Origin: Clostridiales bacterium | GTDB taxonomy: Bacteria; Bacillota_A; Clostridia; Christensenellales; Aristaeellaceae | NCBI GenBank assembly: GCA_012514855.1 | Contig: JAAYZL010000408.1 | Coordinates: 1 to 11,627 of the forward strand | Direction of reading: 5' to 3' | DNA: 11,627 nucleotides | Part shown: positions 6,469 to 11,627 of the stretch, one piece after another | How positions within the stretch are numbered: the first letter of the stretch is position 1 | Layout: every line of letters starts with the position of its first letter | Translations under genes and position numbers: made by a program | Notes under the pieces: generated by a model | Databases searched by the model: none | The model's input: only the letters and a program-made list of their open reading frames with translations | Told to the model about the DNA's origin: nothing

Positions 6469-6993
6469 GTGAATGCGAAGAGACTTGTCACGAATGCGGT
6501 GTTCATCGCGCTGATGGTGCTGCTGAAGTATGTCGCGATCGATATTCCCACGCTGAGCATAAAGGCCTCGCTCGCGTATTTTCCGATCATCGTGTGCGCG
6601 CTGCTGTTCGGCTATGCCGACGGCATGATCGTCGGCGGGCTGGGGGAGTTCATCTTCCAGTTTCTGCGCTACGGACTCGGCCCGACGACGGCGCTGTGGC
6701 TCGTCGCGCCGATCGCGAGCGGCCTGATCGTCGGCCTGTACGCGCAGAAAAAGGGCTTTGAGCCGACCATGCGCCAGACGGCCGGCATCGTGCTCGCGAG
6801 CTGCCTCGCGGTGACCGCGATCAACACCGTCGGGCTCTACTTCGACGCGCAGATCCTCGCCTACCCGACCGCGCTCACCTTTGTCAACATCGTGCTGCGC
6901 TTCGCCTCGTCCGTCGTCATGACGATCGTCTATACGCTGATGTGCCCGCAGGCCGTCGAGCTGATCCGGAAGAGCGGCGTCGCCCGGAACTGA
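6469..6993 (+). CDS. ECF transporter S component (FolT-like, substrate unassigned)
   Basis: Membrane substrate-binding subunit of an energy-coupling factor vitamin importer. It needs an EcfA/EcfA'/EcfT module that is not in the window. The 174 aa are hydrophobic, with about six membrane segments (roughly 5-25, 35-51, 52-66, 72-91, 103-123, 134-158). The N-terminal NAKRLVTNAVFIALMVLL helix, FGYADGMIVGGLGEFI and PTTALWLVAPIASGLIVGLYA match the general ECF S-component pattern. The C-terminal half resembles the folate-type S components most, but I cannot assign a substrate. The start is GTG 6469, with GGAGG 8 nt upstream; the in-frame ATG at 6454 has no ribosome binding site and overlaps that GGAGG. 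It is monocistronic, divergent from glgB, and followed by a gene-free hairpin-rich region. Confidence 0.85.
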   Translation: MNAKRLVTNAVFIALMVLLKYVAIDIPTLSIKASLAYFPIIVCALLFGYADGMIVGGLGEFIFQFLRYGLGPTTALWLVAPIASGLIVGLYAQKKGFEPTMRQTAGIVLASCLAVTAINTVGLYFDAQILAYPTALTFVNIVLRFASSVVMTIVYTLMCPQAVELIRKSGVARN

Positions 6994-7167
6994 TTCCCAG
7001 CCTGTTGAAATTCCCCGCAATGCCGTGTCGCCACATCGCCCGCCCCGCTTCGCGCCGCGGGTACGCGCCGGGTGATTTCGCTTCTCGCCCCACGCCGCTT
7101 CGCTCCGGAAGCCACGGGCTCAGCCCTCCCTCCGGTTGGGCGCTTATTCGCTCAATACCCGGCGCTA

Positions 7168-7191
7168 GTCGCGCTGCGCGCGACCTCTTTT
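7168..7191 (+). terminator. Possible terminator after the ECF gene
   Basis: GTCGCGC (7168-7174) and GCGCGAC (7178-7184) form a 7-bp stem with a TGC loop, followed by CTCTTTT. It lies within the hairpin-rich block, about 175 bp after the ECF stop. The T-run is interrupted, so this is weaker than the terminator at 7309-7333. Confidence 0.4.
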
Positions 7192-7192
7192 C

Positions 7193-7244
7193 GCCCGCAA
7201 AAGTCGGTCACTTATTGCCCGGATAAGCTCCCTCTTTTGCGGGC
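7193..7244. other. Long nested inverted repeat
   Basis: GCCCGCAAAAG (7193-7203) and CTTTTGCGGGC (7234-7244) are perfect 11-bp inverted arms. A second pair, CTTAT (7211-7215) and ATAAG (7223-7227), nests inside. It can form a strong hairpin in RNA of either strand. On the minus strand no T-tract follows, so it is not an obvious terminator. Confidence 0.55.
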
Positions 7245-7308
7245 TCGGCTCCTTGCCTTGCGGGTTTTTGAACAGGCTGTCGCCCCATCGGTTCATCGCC
7301 GGTCTGTC

Positions 7309-7333
7309 GCCCCCCCCTTCGGGGGGCTTTTTT
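7309..7333 (+). terminator. Strong intrinsic terminator upstream of spoIIIA
   Basis: GCCCCCC (7309-7315) and GGGGGGC (7321-7327) form a 7-bp GC stem, or a UUCG-type tetraloop in a shifted register, followed by six Ts (7328-7333). It insulates the sporulation operon from upstream plus-strand transcription and ends 5 bp before the putative spoIIIA promoter. Confidence 0.85.
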
Positions 7334-7337
7334 CGTG

Positions 7338-7366
7338 GGATAACCTGTCCTTCCGGTTCATATATT
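7338..7366 (+). promoter_or_regulatory. Candidate sigma-E promoter of the spoIIIA operon
   Basis: CATATATT (7359-7366) closely resembles the sigma-E -10 (CATACA-T). GGATAAC (7338-7344) is a partial match to the sigma-E -35, with the expected 14-bp spacer. The start would be near 7372, with a very short leader holding GGGGAGG before the TTG. In B. subtilis, spoIIIA is transcribed by mother-cell sigma-E. The assignment rests on that knowledge plus an imperfect motif. Confidence 0.55.
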
Positions 7367-7388
7367 CGATCTGTGGGGAGGTGGGCGC

Positions 7389-8261
7389 TTGGACGCGGTC
7401 GAGAGGCTCGCGGGGTATTTGCCGGACGGCCTTGCAGGTCGGGTGCGCGCGCGGGGCGGCGTCCTGACCGAGCTGCGCCTCCGCCCGGCCTCCCGGCCGC
7501 AGCTTTGCTTTTCGGGAGGGGACGAGCTCCTGCCGGAGCCGCTCAATCCGGAGACTTTTCAGGAAATCGCCGCGCGGATGCTCGAGCACAGCCTGTACGC
7601 GTGGGAGGACGAGCTTCGGCAGGGGTTTTTCACGCTGCCGGGCGGCTCGCGCGTCGGGGTCTCGGGGCGCTGCGCGGTGGAGACGGGGCGGATTGCGGCG
7701 ATCACGTACTTGAGCGCCTTGTGCGTGCGCGTCGCCAGGGAGGTCCGGGGCGCGGGGGCGGTTCTCGCGAAGGAGCTCACCAAGGGCGGAACCGCCCGGA
7801 GCGCGCTGATCGTCTCGCGGCCCGGCATGGGAAAGACGACGCTTCTGCGCGACGCGGCGCGGCTGATCTCGGACGCGGGCTACACCGTGGCGCTCGCGGA
7901 CGAGCGCGGCGAGCTCGCCGCGTGCCGCGCGGGCATCCCGACGCTCGACGTGGGCCTGCGCACCGACGTGATGGACATGTGCCCGAAGCATATCGCGATC
8001 TCGCACATGGTGCGCTCGCTGAAGCCGGACGTCGTTGTGACGGACGAGCTCGGCGGAAAGCGCGACGCCGACGCGGTGCTCGACGCCCGGCGCTCCGGCG
8101 CAGCGGTGCTCGCGAGCGCGCACGCCTCGAGCGTCCGCGAGGCGGAGAGGCGCCCGGCGCTCCGGGAGATGCTGCGCTGCGGCGCGTTCGACCTCGTGGC
8201 GCTGATCGACGGCGGGCTCGGGCAGCTCGCGGAAATACGGGAACTGGGGGGAAGCGCATGA
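7389..8261 (+). CDS. spoIIIAA: Stage III sporulation protein AA, secretion-type ATPase
   Basis: Mother-cell ATPase of the SpoIIIA-SpoIIQ channel, which keeps the engulfed forespore active and allows late sigma-G gene expression. It is related to type II/IV secretion and pilus ATPases. The 290 aa are close to the usual length of about 300. It has an N-terminal region with TELRLRPASRP (27-37), the GVSGRC segment (90-95), Walker A SRPGMGKTT (143-151, K149) followed by LLRD, an ADERGE motif (170-175), and Walker B PDVVVTDELGG (213-223). The Walker A opens with Ser rather than the usual Gly. Start is TTG at 7389, preceded by GGGGAGGTG at good spacing; no ATG fits. The stop overlaps spoIIIAB by an ATGA, so the genes are coupled. 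Confidence 0.95.
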   Translation: MDAVERLAGYLPDGLAGRVRARGGVLTELRLRPASRPQLCFSGGDELLPEPLNPETFQEIAARMLEHSLYAWEDELRQGFFTLPGGSRVGVSGRCAVETGRIAAITYLSALCVRVAREVRGAGAVLAKELTKGGTARSALIVSRPGMGKTTLLRDAARLISDAGYTVALADERGELAACRAGIPTLDVGLRTDVMDMCPKHIAISHMVRSLKPDVVVTDELGGKRDADAVLDARRSGAAVLASAHASSVREAERRPALREMLRCGAFDLVALIDGGLGQLAEIRELGGSA

Positions 8262-8758
8262 GAATCGCGCTCGCGCTGTTGGCGGCGGTCGGGTCGGCGC
8301 TGATCGGCAGGAGCATCGCGCAGGGGTGCCTCCGGCGCGCGGCGGCGCTCCGGCAGGCGATGGACGCGATGCAGCTTCTGCGCATCCAAATGCTCGAGCG
8401 TCTGCTTCCGCTGCACGCGGCGCTAGAAAAATCGGGCTTCGAGCCGTTCAGACTCGCGGGCAGGCTGCTCGCGGGCGGGGAGGGCGCGGCCTCGGCGTGG
8501 AAAAAGGCGGCCGCGCAGTTGACGAAGCGCGGGGCCACGCTCGACTGCCTGACGGCGGACGACCTCGCGGCGCTCTCCGCGCTGTTCGACGGGCTCGGCA
8601 TGACCGCGCGCGCCGAGCAGGAGGTGCTGTTTTCGTCCGCGCTCCGCGAGGTCGGCAGGCTCGAGAGCGAGGCTTCCAAAGCCGGCGCGGAGAAGGGCCG
8701 GCTGTACACGACGCTCGGGCTGCTCTGCGGGCTGATGCTCGCGATCGCGTTCGTCTGA
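8258..8758 (+). CDS. spoIIIAB: Stage III sporulation protein AB
   Basis: Membrane protein of the mother-cell channel complex, distantly similar to type II secretion GspF-like scaffold proteins. The 166 aa have an N-terminal hydrophobic segment (about 1-21), a helical cytoplasmic-type middle with LRQAMDAMQLLRIQMLER and the LFDGLGMTARAEQ segment, and a C-terminal membrane helix (about 148-166, TTLGLLCGLMLAIAFV). This agrees with the family, at about 170 aa. Its ATG overlaps the spoIIIAA stop in ATGA, with a purine-rich GGGGGGAAG upstream. The identification rests on both the pattern and its fixed place between spoIIIAA and spoIIIAC. Confidence 0.92.
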   Translation: MRIALALLAAVGSALIGRSIAQGCLRRAAALRQAMDAMQLLRIQMLERLLPLHAALEKSGFEPFRLAGRLLAGGEGAASAWKKAAAQLTKRGATLDCLTADDLAALSALFDGLGMTARAEQEVLFSSALREVGRLESEASKAGAEKGRLYTTLGLLCGLMLAIAFV

Positions 8759-8778
8759 CGCGGGCAAGGGAGGGACGT

Positions 8779-8976
8779 ATGGACATCGATTTCGTATTCA
8801 AGATCGCGGCGATCGGCATTCTGACGTCGGTGATCGCGCAGGTGCTCACGCGCGCGGGGCGGGAGGACGTGGCGATGCTCGCGACGCTCTCCGGGCTCGT
8901 CGTGGTGCTTTTGATGGTGGTGAACATGCTCTCGGGCTTCTTTGACAGCGTGCGCGCCGTGTTTCAGCTCAACTGA
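8779..8976 (+). CDS. spoIIIAC: Stage III sporulation protein AC
   Basis: Tiny integral membrane protein of 65 aa; the family is usually about 65-68 aa. It has two hydrophobic helices (about 7-22 and 33-54) joined by the conserved LTRAGREDVAMLATLSG stretch. It is a membrane component of the SpoIIIA channel, and SpoIIIAC and SpoIIIAD are similar in their membrane part. GGGAGGG lies just upstream of the ATG, 20 bp after spoIIIAB. The TGA shares its A with the spoIIIAD ATG (TGATG), indicating coupled translation. Confidence 0.94.
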   Translation: MDIDFVFKIAAIGILTSVIAQVLTRAGREDVAMLATLSGLVVVLLMVVNMLSGFFDSVRAVFQLN

Positions 8977-9359
8977 TGGACGCGGTCAGAATCGTGCTTC
9001 TGCTGGTCGCGGCGGCGCTCGCCTCGGCGACGATGCGCGCGCAGCGCCCGGAGCTCGCGGCGGGGGTCGCGCTCGCGGCGGGCGCGGCGGTGTTCGTGAT
9101 GCTCGCGCCGGGGCTGCAAAAGGCGGCGGAGTCCGTCGCGGGCTTCGCGTCGGCGGCGGGCATGGATGGCGGGCCCGCGCTGATCCTGCGCGCGGCGGGG
9201 GTCTCGCTGATCGCGGAGTTCGCGTCGCAGCTCTGCGAGGACGCGGGCGAGAAGGCGCTCGCGGGGCGGATCGAGCTCGCGGTGCGCGTGACGCTGTTCG
9301 CGATGGCCGCGCCGATGATCGCCGACCTGTTTTCGCTGGTCACGAAGGCGATCGCATGA
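8976..9359 (+). CDS. spoIIIAD: Stage III sporulation protein AD
   Basis: Integral membrane component of the SpoIIIA channel, 127 aa against about 130 in B. subtilis. Three to four hydrophobic stretches are visible (about 4-18, 26-44, 62-78 and 92-110). Family-like parts are LRAAGVSLIAEFASQLCEDAGEKALAGRIELA (roughly 65-96) and the C-terminal PMIADLFSLVTK. The ATG overlaps the spoIIIAC stop and has no clear ribosome binding site of its own, so translation probably depends on reinitiation. The stop again overlaps the next start (ATGA). The sequence is very rich in Ala from GCG codons, reflecting high GC. Confidence 0.92.
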   Translation: MDAVRIVLLLVAAALASATMRAQRPELAAGVALAAGAAVFVMLAPGLQKAAESVAGFASAAGMDGGPALILRAAGVSLIAEFASQLCEDAGEKALAGRIELAVRVTLFAMAAPMIADLFSLVTKAIA

Positions 9360-10489
9360 CCGTGTGGCGCGTATTGGCCGCGCTGCTGTCGGCGCTGATC
9401 TGCCTCGCGGCCCCGGCGCTTGCCGAGGAAAACGCCGTCGACATTGTCGACATTGTCGGCGTCGTCGACGCCGTCGACCTCTCGGCGCTCGAAAAGGCCG
9501 CCGAGGGCGCGGACGTCGACGTGCGGGAGATGATATTGTCCATCGCGTCCGGCGAGGACGCCTGGGACATCGAGCAGCTTCTCGAAAAGGCGAAGGACAC
9601 TTTGCTCTCGGAGCTCTCTCGCGCGGCGGGCATGGTCGTGGGGCTGCTCGCCCCGGCGCTACTGAGCGCGCTCGCGAGGCAGCTCGCGGGCGACGGGCGC
9701 GGCACGGCGGTCGTCTCGCAGATCGCGTACCTGGTGTGCGCGGCGCGGCTGACGACGTGGTTTCTCTCGCTGATCGCGGACGCGCAGGCGCTGACGCTTC
9801 GGATCGCGTCGCTGTCGGACGCGATGTTCCCGGTGATGGCGACGCTGCTTTCGCTGTCCGGGGCGACCGCGTCGGCGGCGCTGGTTACGCCCCTGTCGGC
9901 GCTCGCGGGCAACGCGTTTTCGGCGCTGCTCGCGGGCGTGGGATTGAAGCTGTGCGCGCTCGCGTCTGCGCTCGCGGTCGCGGGCAACCTCAGCCCGAAA
10001 TTGCGGCTCGACCGGCTGTTCGAGCTCGTCAAGGGCATCGTCAACTGGGCGACGGGCGTCTTGATGACCGGCTTTCTCGGGCTCTCGGCGGTCAAGGCGC
10101 TGCTCGGCTCGGGCTACGACTCCGCCGCCGTGCGCACCGCGCGCTACGCGGTCGACAACCTGCTGCCGATCATCGGCGGCGAGGTCGCCAACACCATGGA
10201 CGCGCTCGTCTCGAGCGTGCTCTTGGTCAAGAACGCCGCCGGCGTGACGGGGATCATGGTGCTCGTCTCGATCTGCGCGCGGCCGCTGATGGCGCTGATC
10301 GCGGCGCTCATCGCGCTGAAGCTCGTGTCGGCGATGCTCGAGCCGGTCGCCGAGGACCAGCTTCTCGAGCTCTCGGACAAGTTTTCGGGCGTCGCGGGCA
10401 TGCTCTTGGTCGTGTGCGTGTCCGGCGCGGTCATTCTGACGCTGTTGCTGGGCGGTGTGCTGACCGCCGGGCAGGGCATCGTGAGGTAG
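9356..10489 (+). CDS. spoIIIAE: Stage III sporulation protein AE
   Basis: Large polytopic membrane protein of the SpoIIIA-SpoIIQ channel, 377 aa against about 400 in B. subtilis. It has a clear signal peptide (about 1-23, ending APALA before EE) and a charged helical region (about 42-85). Six or more membrane stretches follow (about 92-109, 118-140, 155-172, 183-208, 230-250, 297-327, 344-366). The conserved YAVDNLLPIIGGEVANTMD (264-282) and the RPLMALIAALIALKLVSAMLEP region support the family. A run of nine-base repeats just after the signal peptide encodes VDI-VDI-VGV-VDA-VD. Its ATG overlaps the spoIIIAD stop. Identification is firm from pattern and position. Confidence 0.95.
   Translation: MTVWRVLAALLSALICLAAPALAEENAVDIVDIVGVVDAVDLSALEKAAEGADVDVREMILSIASGEDAWDIEQLLEKAKDTLLSELSRAAGMVVGLLAPALLSALARQLAGDGRGTAVVSQIAYLVCAARLTTWFLSLIADAQALTLRIASLSDAMFPVMATLLSLSGATASAALVTPLSALAGNAFSALLAGVGLKLCALASALAVAGNLSPKLRLDRLFELVKGIVNWATGVLMTGFLGLSAVKALLGSGYDSAAVRTARYAVDNLLPIIGGEVANTMDALVSSVLLVKNAAGVTGIMVLVSICARPLMALIAALIALKLVSAMLEPVAEDQLLELSDKFSGVAGMLLVVCVSGAVILTLLLGGVLTAGQGIVR
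9437..9478 (+). repeat. Nine-base tandem repeat within spoIIIAE
   Basis: Five units each begin GTCGAC or GTCGGC at 9437, 9446, 9455, 9464 and 9473, keeping the reading frame and encoding VDIVDIVGVVDAVD (residues 28-41) directly after the signal-peptide cleavage site. It looks like a small in-frame slippage expansion. Confidence 0.8.
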
Positions 10490-10498
10490 GTGGTGTGG

Positions 10499-10666
10499 AT
10501 GGAGCGGCTTGCGGAAGCGGTGGTTCGGCTCACGGCAATCTGCGCGCTGTCGGCGGCGCTGGAGCTGTTGCTTCCGGAGGGGACGAAGAAAAAGGGCGTC
10601 CGGTTTCTGTTCGGGCTGTCGGCGACGCTTCTGATCGCGCGGGTGGCGGCCGCGCTCATCGCATGA
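10499..10666 (+). CDS. spoIIIAF: Minimal SpoIIIAF (N-terminal membrane part only)
   Basis: A 55-aa protein encoded exactly where spoIIIAF belongs, between spoIIIAE and spoIIIAG. It has two hydrophobic helices (about 8-24 and 33-54) around LLLPEGTKKKGVRFLFGL, which matches the start of SpoIIIAF, where ExLLP is followed by a basic turn and a second helix. Family members are normally about 200 aa, with a C-terminal ring-building domain outside the membrane; that domain is absent. ATG 10499 follows AGGTGG by 5 nt; an in-frame GTG at 10493 is an alternative. The TGA overlaps the spoIIIAG ATG (ATGA), and no continuation of the domain appears in other frames, so this looks like a real short gene rather than a fresh frameshift. 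Confidence 0.75.
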   Translation: MERLAEAVVRLTAICALSAALELLLPEGTKKKGVRFLFGLSATLLIARVAAALIA

Positions 10667-11025
10667 CGGGCGCGTGGAAGGGTTTTTGGGAAAAAATCCA
10701 CGGGGCGCGCAGGCTCGAATGGCTGCTGCTGCTGGTGGCGGTGTGCGTGTTGGCGCTCTTGTTCCTCTCGACAAACCGCGAGGCGTCGGGCGGCGCGCAG
10801 CCGACGGAGCTCGAGGCGCGGCTCGAGCGCGTGCTCTCGGCGGTGGACGGCGCGGGCGACGTGCGCGCGATGGTCACCGAGCGCGACGGCGCGGTGCTCG
10901 GCGTCGTGATCGTCGCCGAGGGCGCGAACGAGGTGCGCGTCCGGCTCTCGCTCGCGCAGGCGGCGCGCGCGCTTCTCGACACGGAGCTTTCGCGAATTGA
11001 AGTCATAGAGATGCGGAGGGAATAG
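10663..11025 (+). CDS. spoIIIAG: Stage III sporulation protein AG, compact form
   Basis: Single-pass membrane protein that forms a large ring in the mother-cell/forespore channel. The 120 aa have a cytoplasmic N-terminus, a membrane helix at about 19-35 and one ring-building domain: ELEARLERVLSAVDGAGDVRAMVT (49-72), GVVIVAEGANEVRVRLSLAQAARALLD (80-106) and RIEVIEM (111-117). B. subtilis SpoIIIAG is about 230 aa and carries a long insertion between the VxVMV strand and the GVLVVAxGA strand. Here the two are joined by only about seven residues, so the insertion that makes the beta-triangle collar is missing. ATG 10663 overlaps the mini-spoIIIAF stop. The stop is 1 bp before spoIIIAH. Confidence 0.9.
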   Translation: MTGAWKGFWEKIHGARRLEWLLLLVAVCVLALLFLSTNREASGGAQPTELEARLERVLSAVDGAGDVRAMVTERDGAVLGVVIVAEGANEVRVRLSLAQAARALLDTELSRIEVIEMRRE

Positions 11026-11026
11026 C

Positions 11027-11512
11027 ATGCTAAGAAAGTGGACGCTGGCGATTTGCTTCGTCGCGGTCTTGGCCGCGGGCGTCGCGGCGATCTGGCCGGG
11101 GCTGTTTTTCAAAAAGGACGCGGTCGAGACCGCGGCCCAGCCGCCCCCCGCGGCGGAGGAGGAGGTAGACCCGCTCGTCGAGTTCCGGACCGAGCGCGAG
11201 CAGCTTCGCGCGATGCAGGCGGCGCAGTTGAGCGAGATCATCTACGGCGAAAGGACCGACGACGAAACGCGCGCGCTCGCGCAGCGGAAATTGATCGAGC
11301 TCGCGGACTGGTCGGAGAAGGAGCTGACGATCGAGGGCGTGCTGCGCGCCAGGGGGTACGAGGGCGCGGTCGTCACCGTGCACACCGATTCCGCGAACGT
11401 GCTCGTGCGCGCGGACGGCATCACCAGGCAGGAGAGCGCGGTGATCCTCGAGCTCGTTTTGCGCGAAACCGGCTTGAGCGGCGGCAACGTCAAGATCATT
11501 CCAATAAATTAA
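11027..11512 (+). CDS. spoIIIAH: Stage III sporulation protein AH
   Basis: Mother-cell membrane protein whose extracellular domain binds forespore SpoIIQ, joining the two halves of the channel. The 161 aa consist of a short basic N-terminus, one membrane helix (about 5-23), a Pro/Glu-rich linker (about 30-50) and a YscJ-like ring-building domain (about 51-160) with EFRTEREQLRAMQAAQL, ERKLIEL-type helices (QRKLIELADWSEKELTIE), and GYEGAVVTVHTDSANVLVRA. It is shorter than the B. subtilis protein (about 218 aa), mainly through a shorter linker. GGAGGG within the end of spoIIIAG provides its ribosome binding site. It is the last gene of the operon; no clear terminator follows before the next promoter. 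Confidence 0.94.
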   Translation: MLRKWTLAICFVAVLAAGVAAIWPGLFFKKDAVETAAQPPPAAEEEVDPLVEFRTEREQLRAMQAAQLSEIIYGERTDDETRALAQRKLIELADWSEKELTIEGVLRARGYEGAVVTVHTDSANVLVRADGITRQESAVILELVLRETGLSGGNVKIIPIN

Positions 11513-11523
11513 AGCAGAACCAT

Positions 11524-11552
11524 TTGCCAGCCGCCCGGTTTTCTGGTATAAT
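11524..11552 (+). promoter_or_regulatory. Sigma-A-type promoter of the Asp23-like gene
   Basis: -35 TTGCCA (11524-11529), a 17-bp spacer and -10 TATAAT (11547-11552) with an upstream TGG (extended -10) make this the best promoter in the window. It lies 12 bp after the spoIIIAH stop, so the next gene is expressed in vegetative cells independently of sporulation. Confidence 0.88.
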
Positions 11553-11573
11553 GTTCAAAAGGAGGTCTGCGAT

Positions 11574-11627
11574 ATGAGCGACAATTATCCGTCGGACGTC
11601 AAGCTCGACGAGAATCCGGACGGCAGC
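11574..11627 (+). CDS. Probable Asp23/Gls24 family (YqhY-like) protein, N-terminal fragment
   Basis: Only 18 codons are visible (MSDNYPSDVKLDENPDGS) before the right edge. The DENPDGS end is the kind of lead-in that precedes the GSVxIS start of Asp23/Gls24 proteins. An Asp23-family gene (yqhY in B. subtilis, where it affects acetyl-CoA carboxylase), often with nusB, commonly follows spoIIIAH. AAAAGGAGGT lies 8 nt before the ATG, so the start is sound. The family call is mostly from gene order and is tentative. Confidence 0.6.
   Translation, partial: MSDNYPSDVKLDENPDGS

Larger units (their letters stand above)
6998..7279. repeat. Hairpin-rich intergenic block bounded by 9-bp inverted repeats
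   Basis: The block starts 4 bp after the ECF stop with CAGCCTGTT (6998-7006) and ends with the exact reverse complement AACAGGCTG (7271-7279). Inside are several stems: CCCGC/GCGGG (7044-7061), GTCGCGC/GCGCGAC (7168-7184) and GCCCGCAAAAG/CTTTTGCGGGC (7193-7244), the last enclosing CTTAT/ATAAG. I see no credible gene, and frames here lack ribosome binding sites and family features. A dispersed non-coding repeat, a MITE-like element or a structured RNA are all possible. With one copy in view, I cannot prove that it is repeated. Confidence 0.45.

Noticed and set aside
4149..6590. A 945-codon minus-strand frame that would fuse an out-of-frame glgB region to the RseC-like protein
   Set aside because: Only its last 131 codons are protein-like. 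The rest is frame-shifted glgB text, and a promoter and ribosome binding site lie just before GTG 4148.
7276..7311. CTGTCGCC seen twice 28 bp apart, considered as target-site duplication or CRISPR-like repeat
   Set aside because: Only 8 bp, two copies and GC-rich; expected by chance in this composition, and no spacer-repeat periodicity.
6942..7467. Plus-strand frames through the ECF-spoIIIA gap
   Set aside because: They run across hairpins and a strong terminator, lack ribosome binding sites and show no recognisable domains.
7293..8123. 276-codon minus-strand frame opposite spoIIIAA
   Set aside because: Antisense to a complete ATPase gene, begins inside it and ends in the intergenic terminator; shadow frame.
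8942..9355. N-terminal extension of the spoIIIAE frame back over spoIIIAD
   Set aside because: The extension is out-of-frame spoIIIAD. The signal peptide starts at ATG 9356, and the ATGA overlap supports that start.
10499..10666. Fresh frameshift truncating a normal spoIIIAF
   Set aside because: spoIIIAG starts directly at the stop codon and fills the following DNA, so there is no room for a lost SpoIIIAF C-terminal domain in another frame.

Overview
The window looks like chromosome from a high-GC, endospore-forming member of the Firmicutes (Clostridia-like). The main evidence is an uninterrupted spoIIIA operon, spoIIIAA to spoIIIAH. Strong AGGAGG-type ribosome binding sites, GTG/TTG/CTG starts, sigma-A-like promoters, a monomeric RNase J and an ECF vitamin transporter subunit agree with this. 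GC is high throughout coding DNA, so long antisense open frames are common; I treat them as artefacts. I see no rRNA, tRNA, CRISPR array, transposase or phage gene.

Left part, minus strand, read right to left. glgB (4298-6313) encodes a eukaryote-like glycogen branching enzyme. Next comes a two-gene unit with its own promoter: an RseC/MucC-like cysteine-rich membrane protein (3753-4148) and a thioredoxin (3423-3749). A leader with its own promoter and a terminator-like hairpin precedes RNase J (1536-3218), which appears to start at CTG. YlbF (1139-1489) and the endolytic transglycosylase MltG (1-1135, cut by the window edge) follow. RNase J, ylbF and mltG look like one transcription unit linking RNA turnover with peptidoglycan synthesis.

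Middle. A divergent control region (about 6314-6468) holds face-to-face promoters for glgB and for an ECF transporter S component (6469-6993, plus strand). An 8-bp inverted repeat overlaps both promoters. The transporter leader can fold as a hairpin or an H-type pseudoknot. Then comes a gene-free stretch (6994-7388). It contains a hairpin-rich block bounded by 9-bp inverted repeats, a possible terminator, a strong intrinsic terminator and a sigma-E-like promoter.

Right part, plus strand. spoIIIAA to spoIIIAH (7389-11512) is tightly packed, with several ATGA or TGATG overlaps. These genes encode the mother-cell half of the SpoIIIA-SpoIIQ channel between mother cell and forespore. SpoIIIAF (55 aa) and SpoIIIAG (120 aa) are unusually small. 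A separate sigma-A-type promoter then starts an Asp23/YqhY-like gene that is cut by the right edge.

I found no wholly new system. The points most worth checking are the minimal SpoIIIAF/SpoIIIAG, the hairpin-rich intergenic block, and the leaders of the RNase J and ECF genes.
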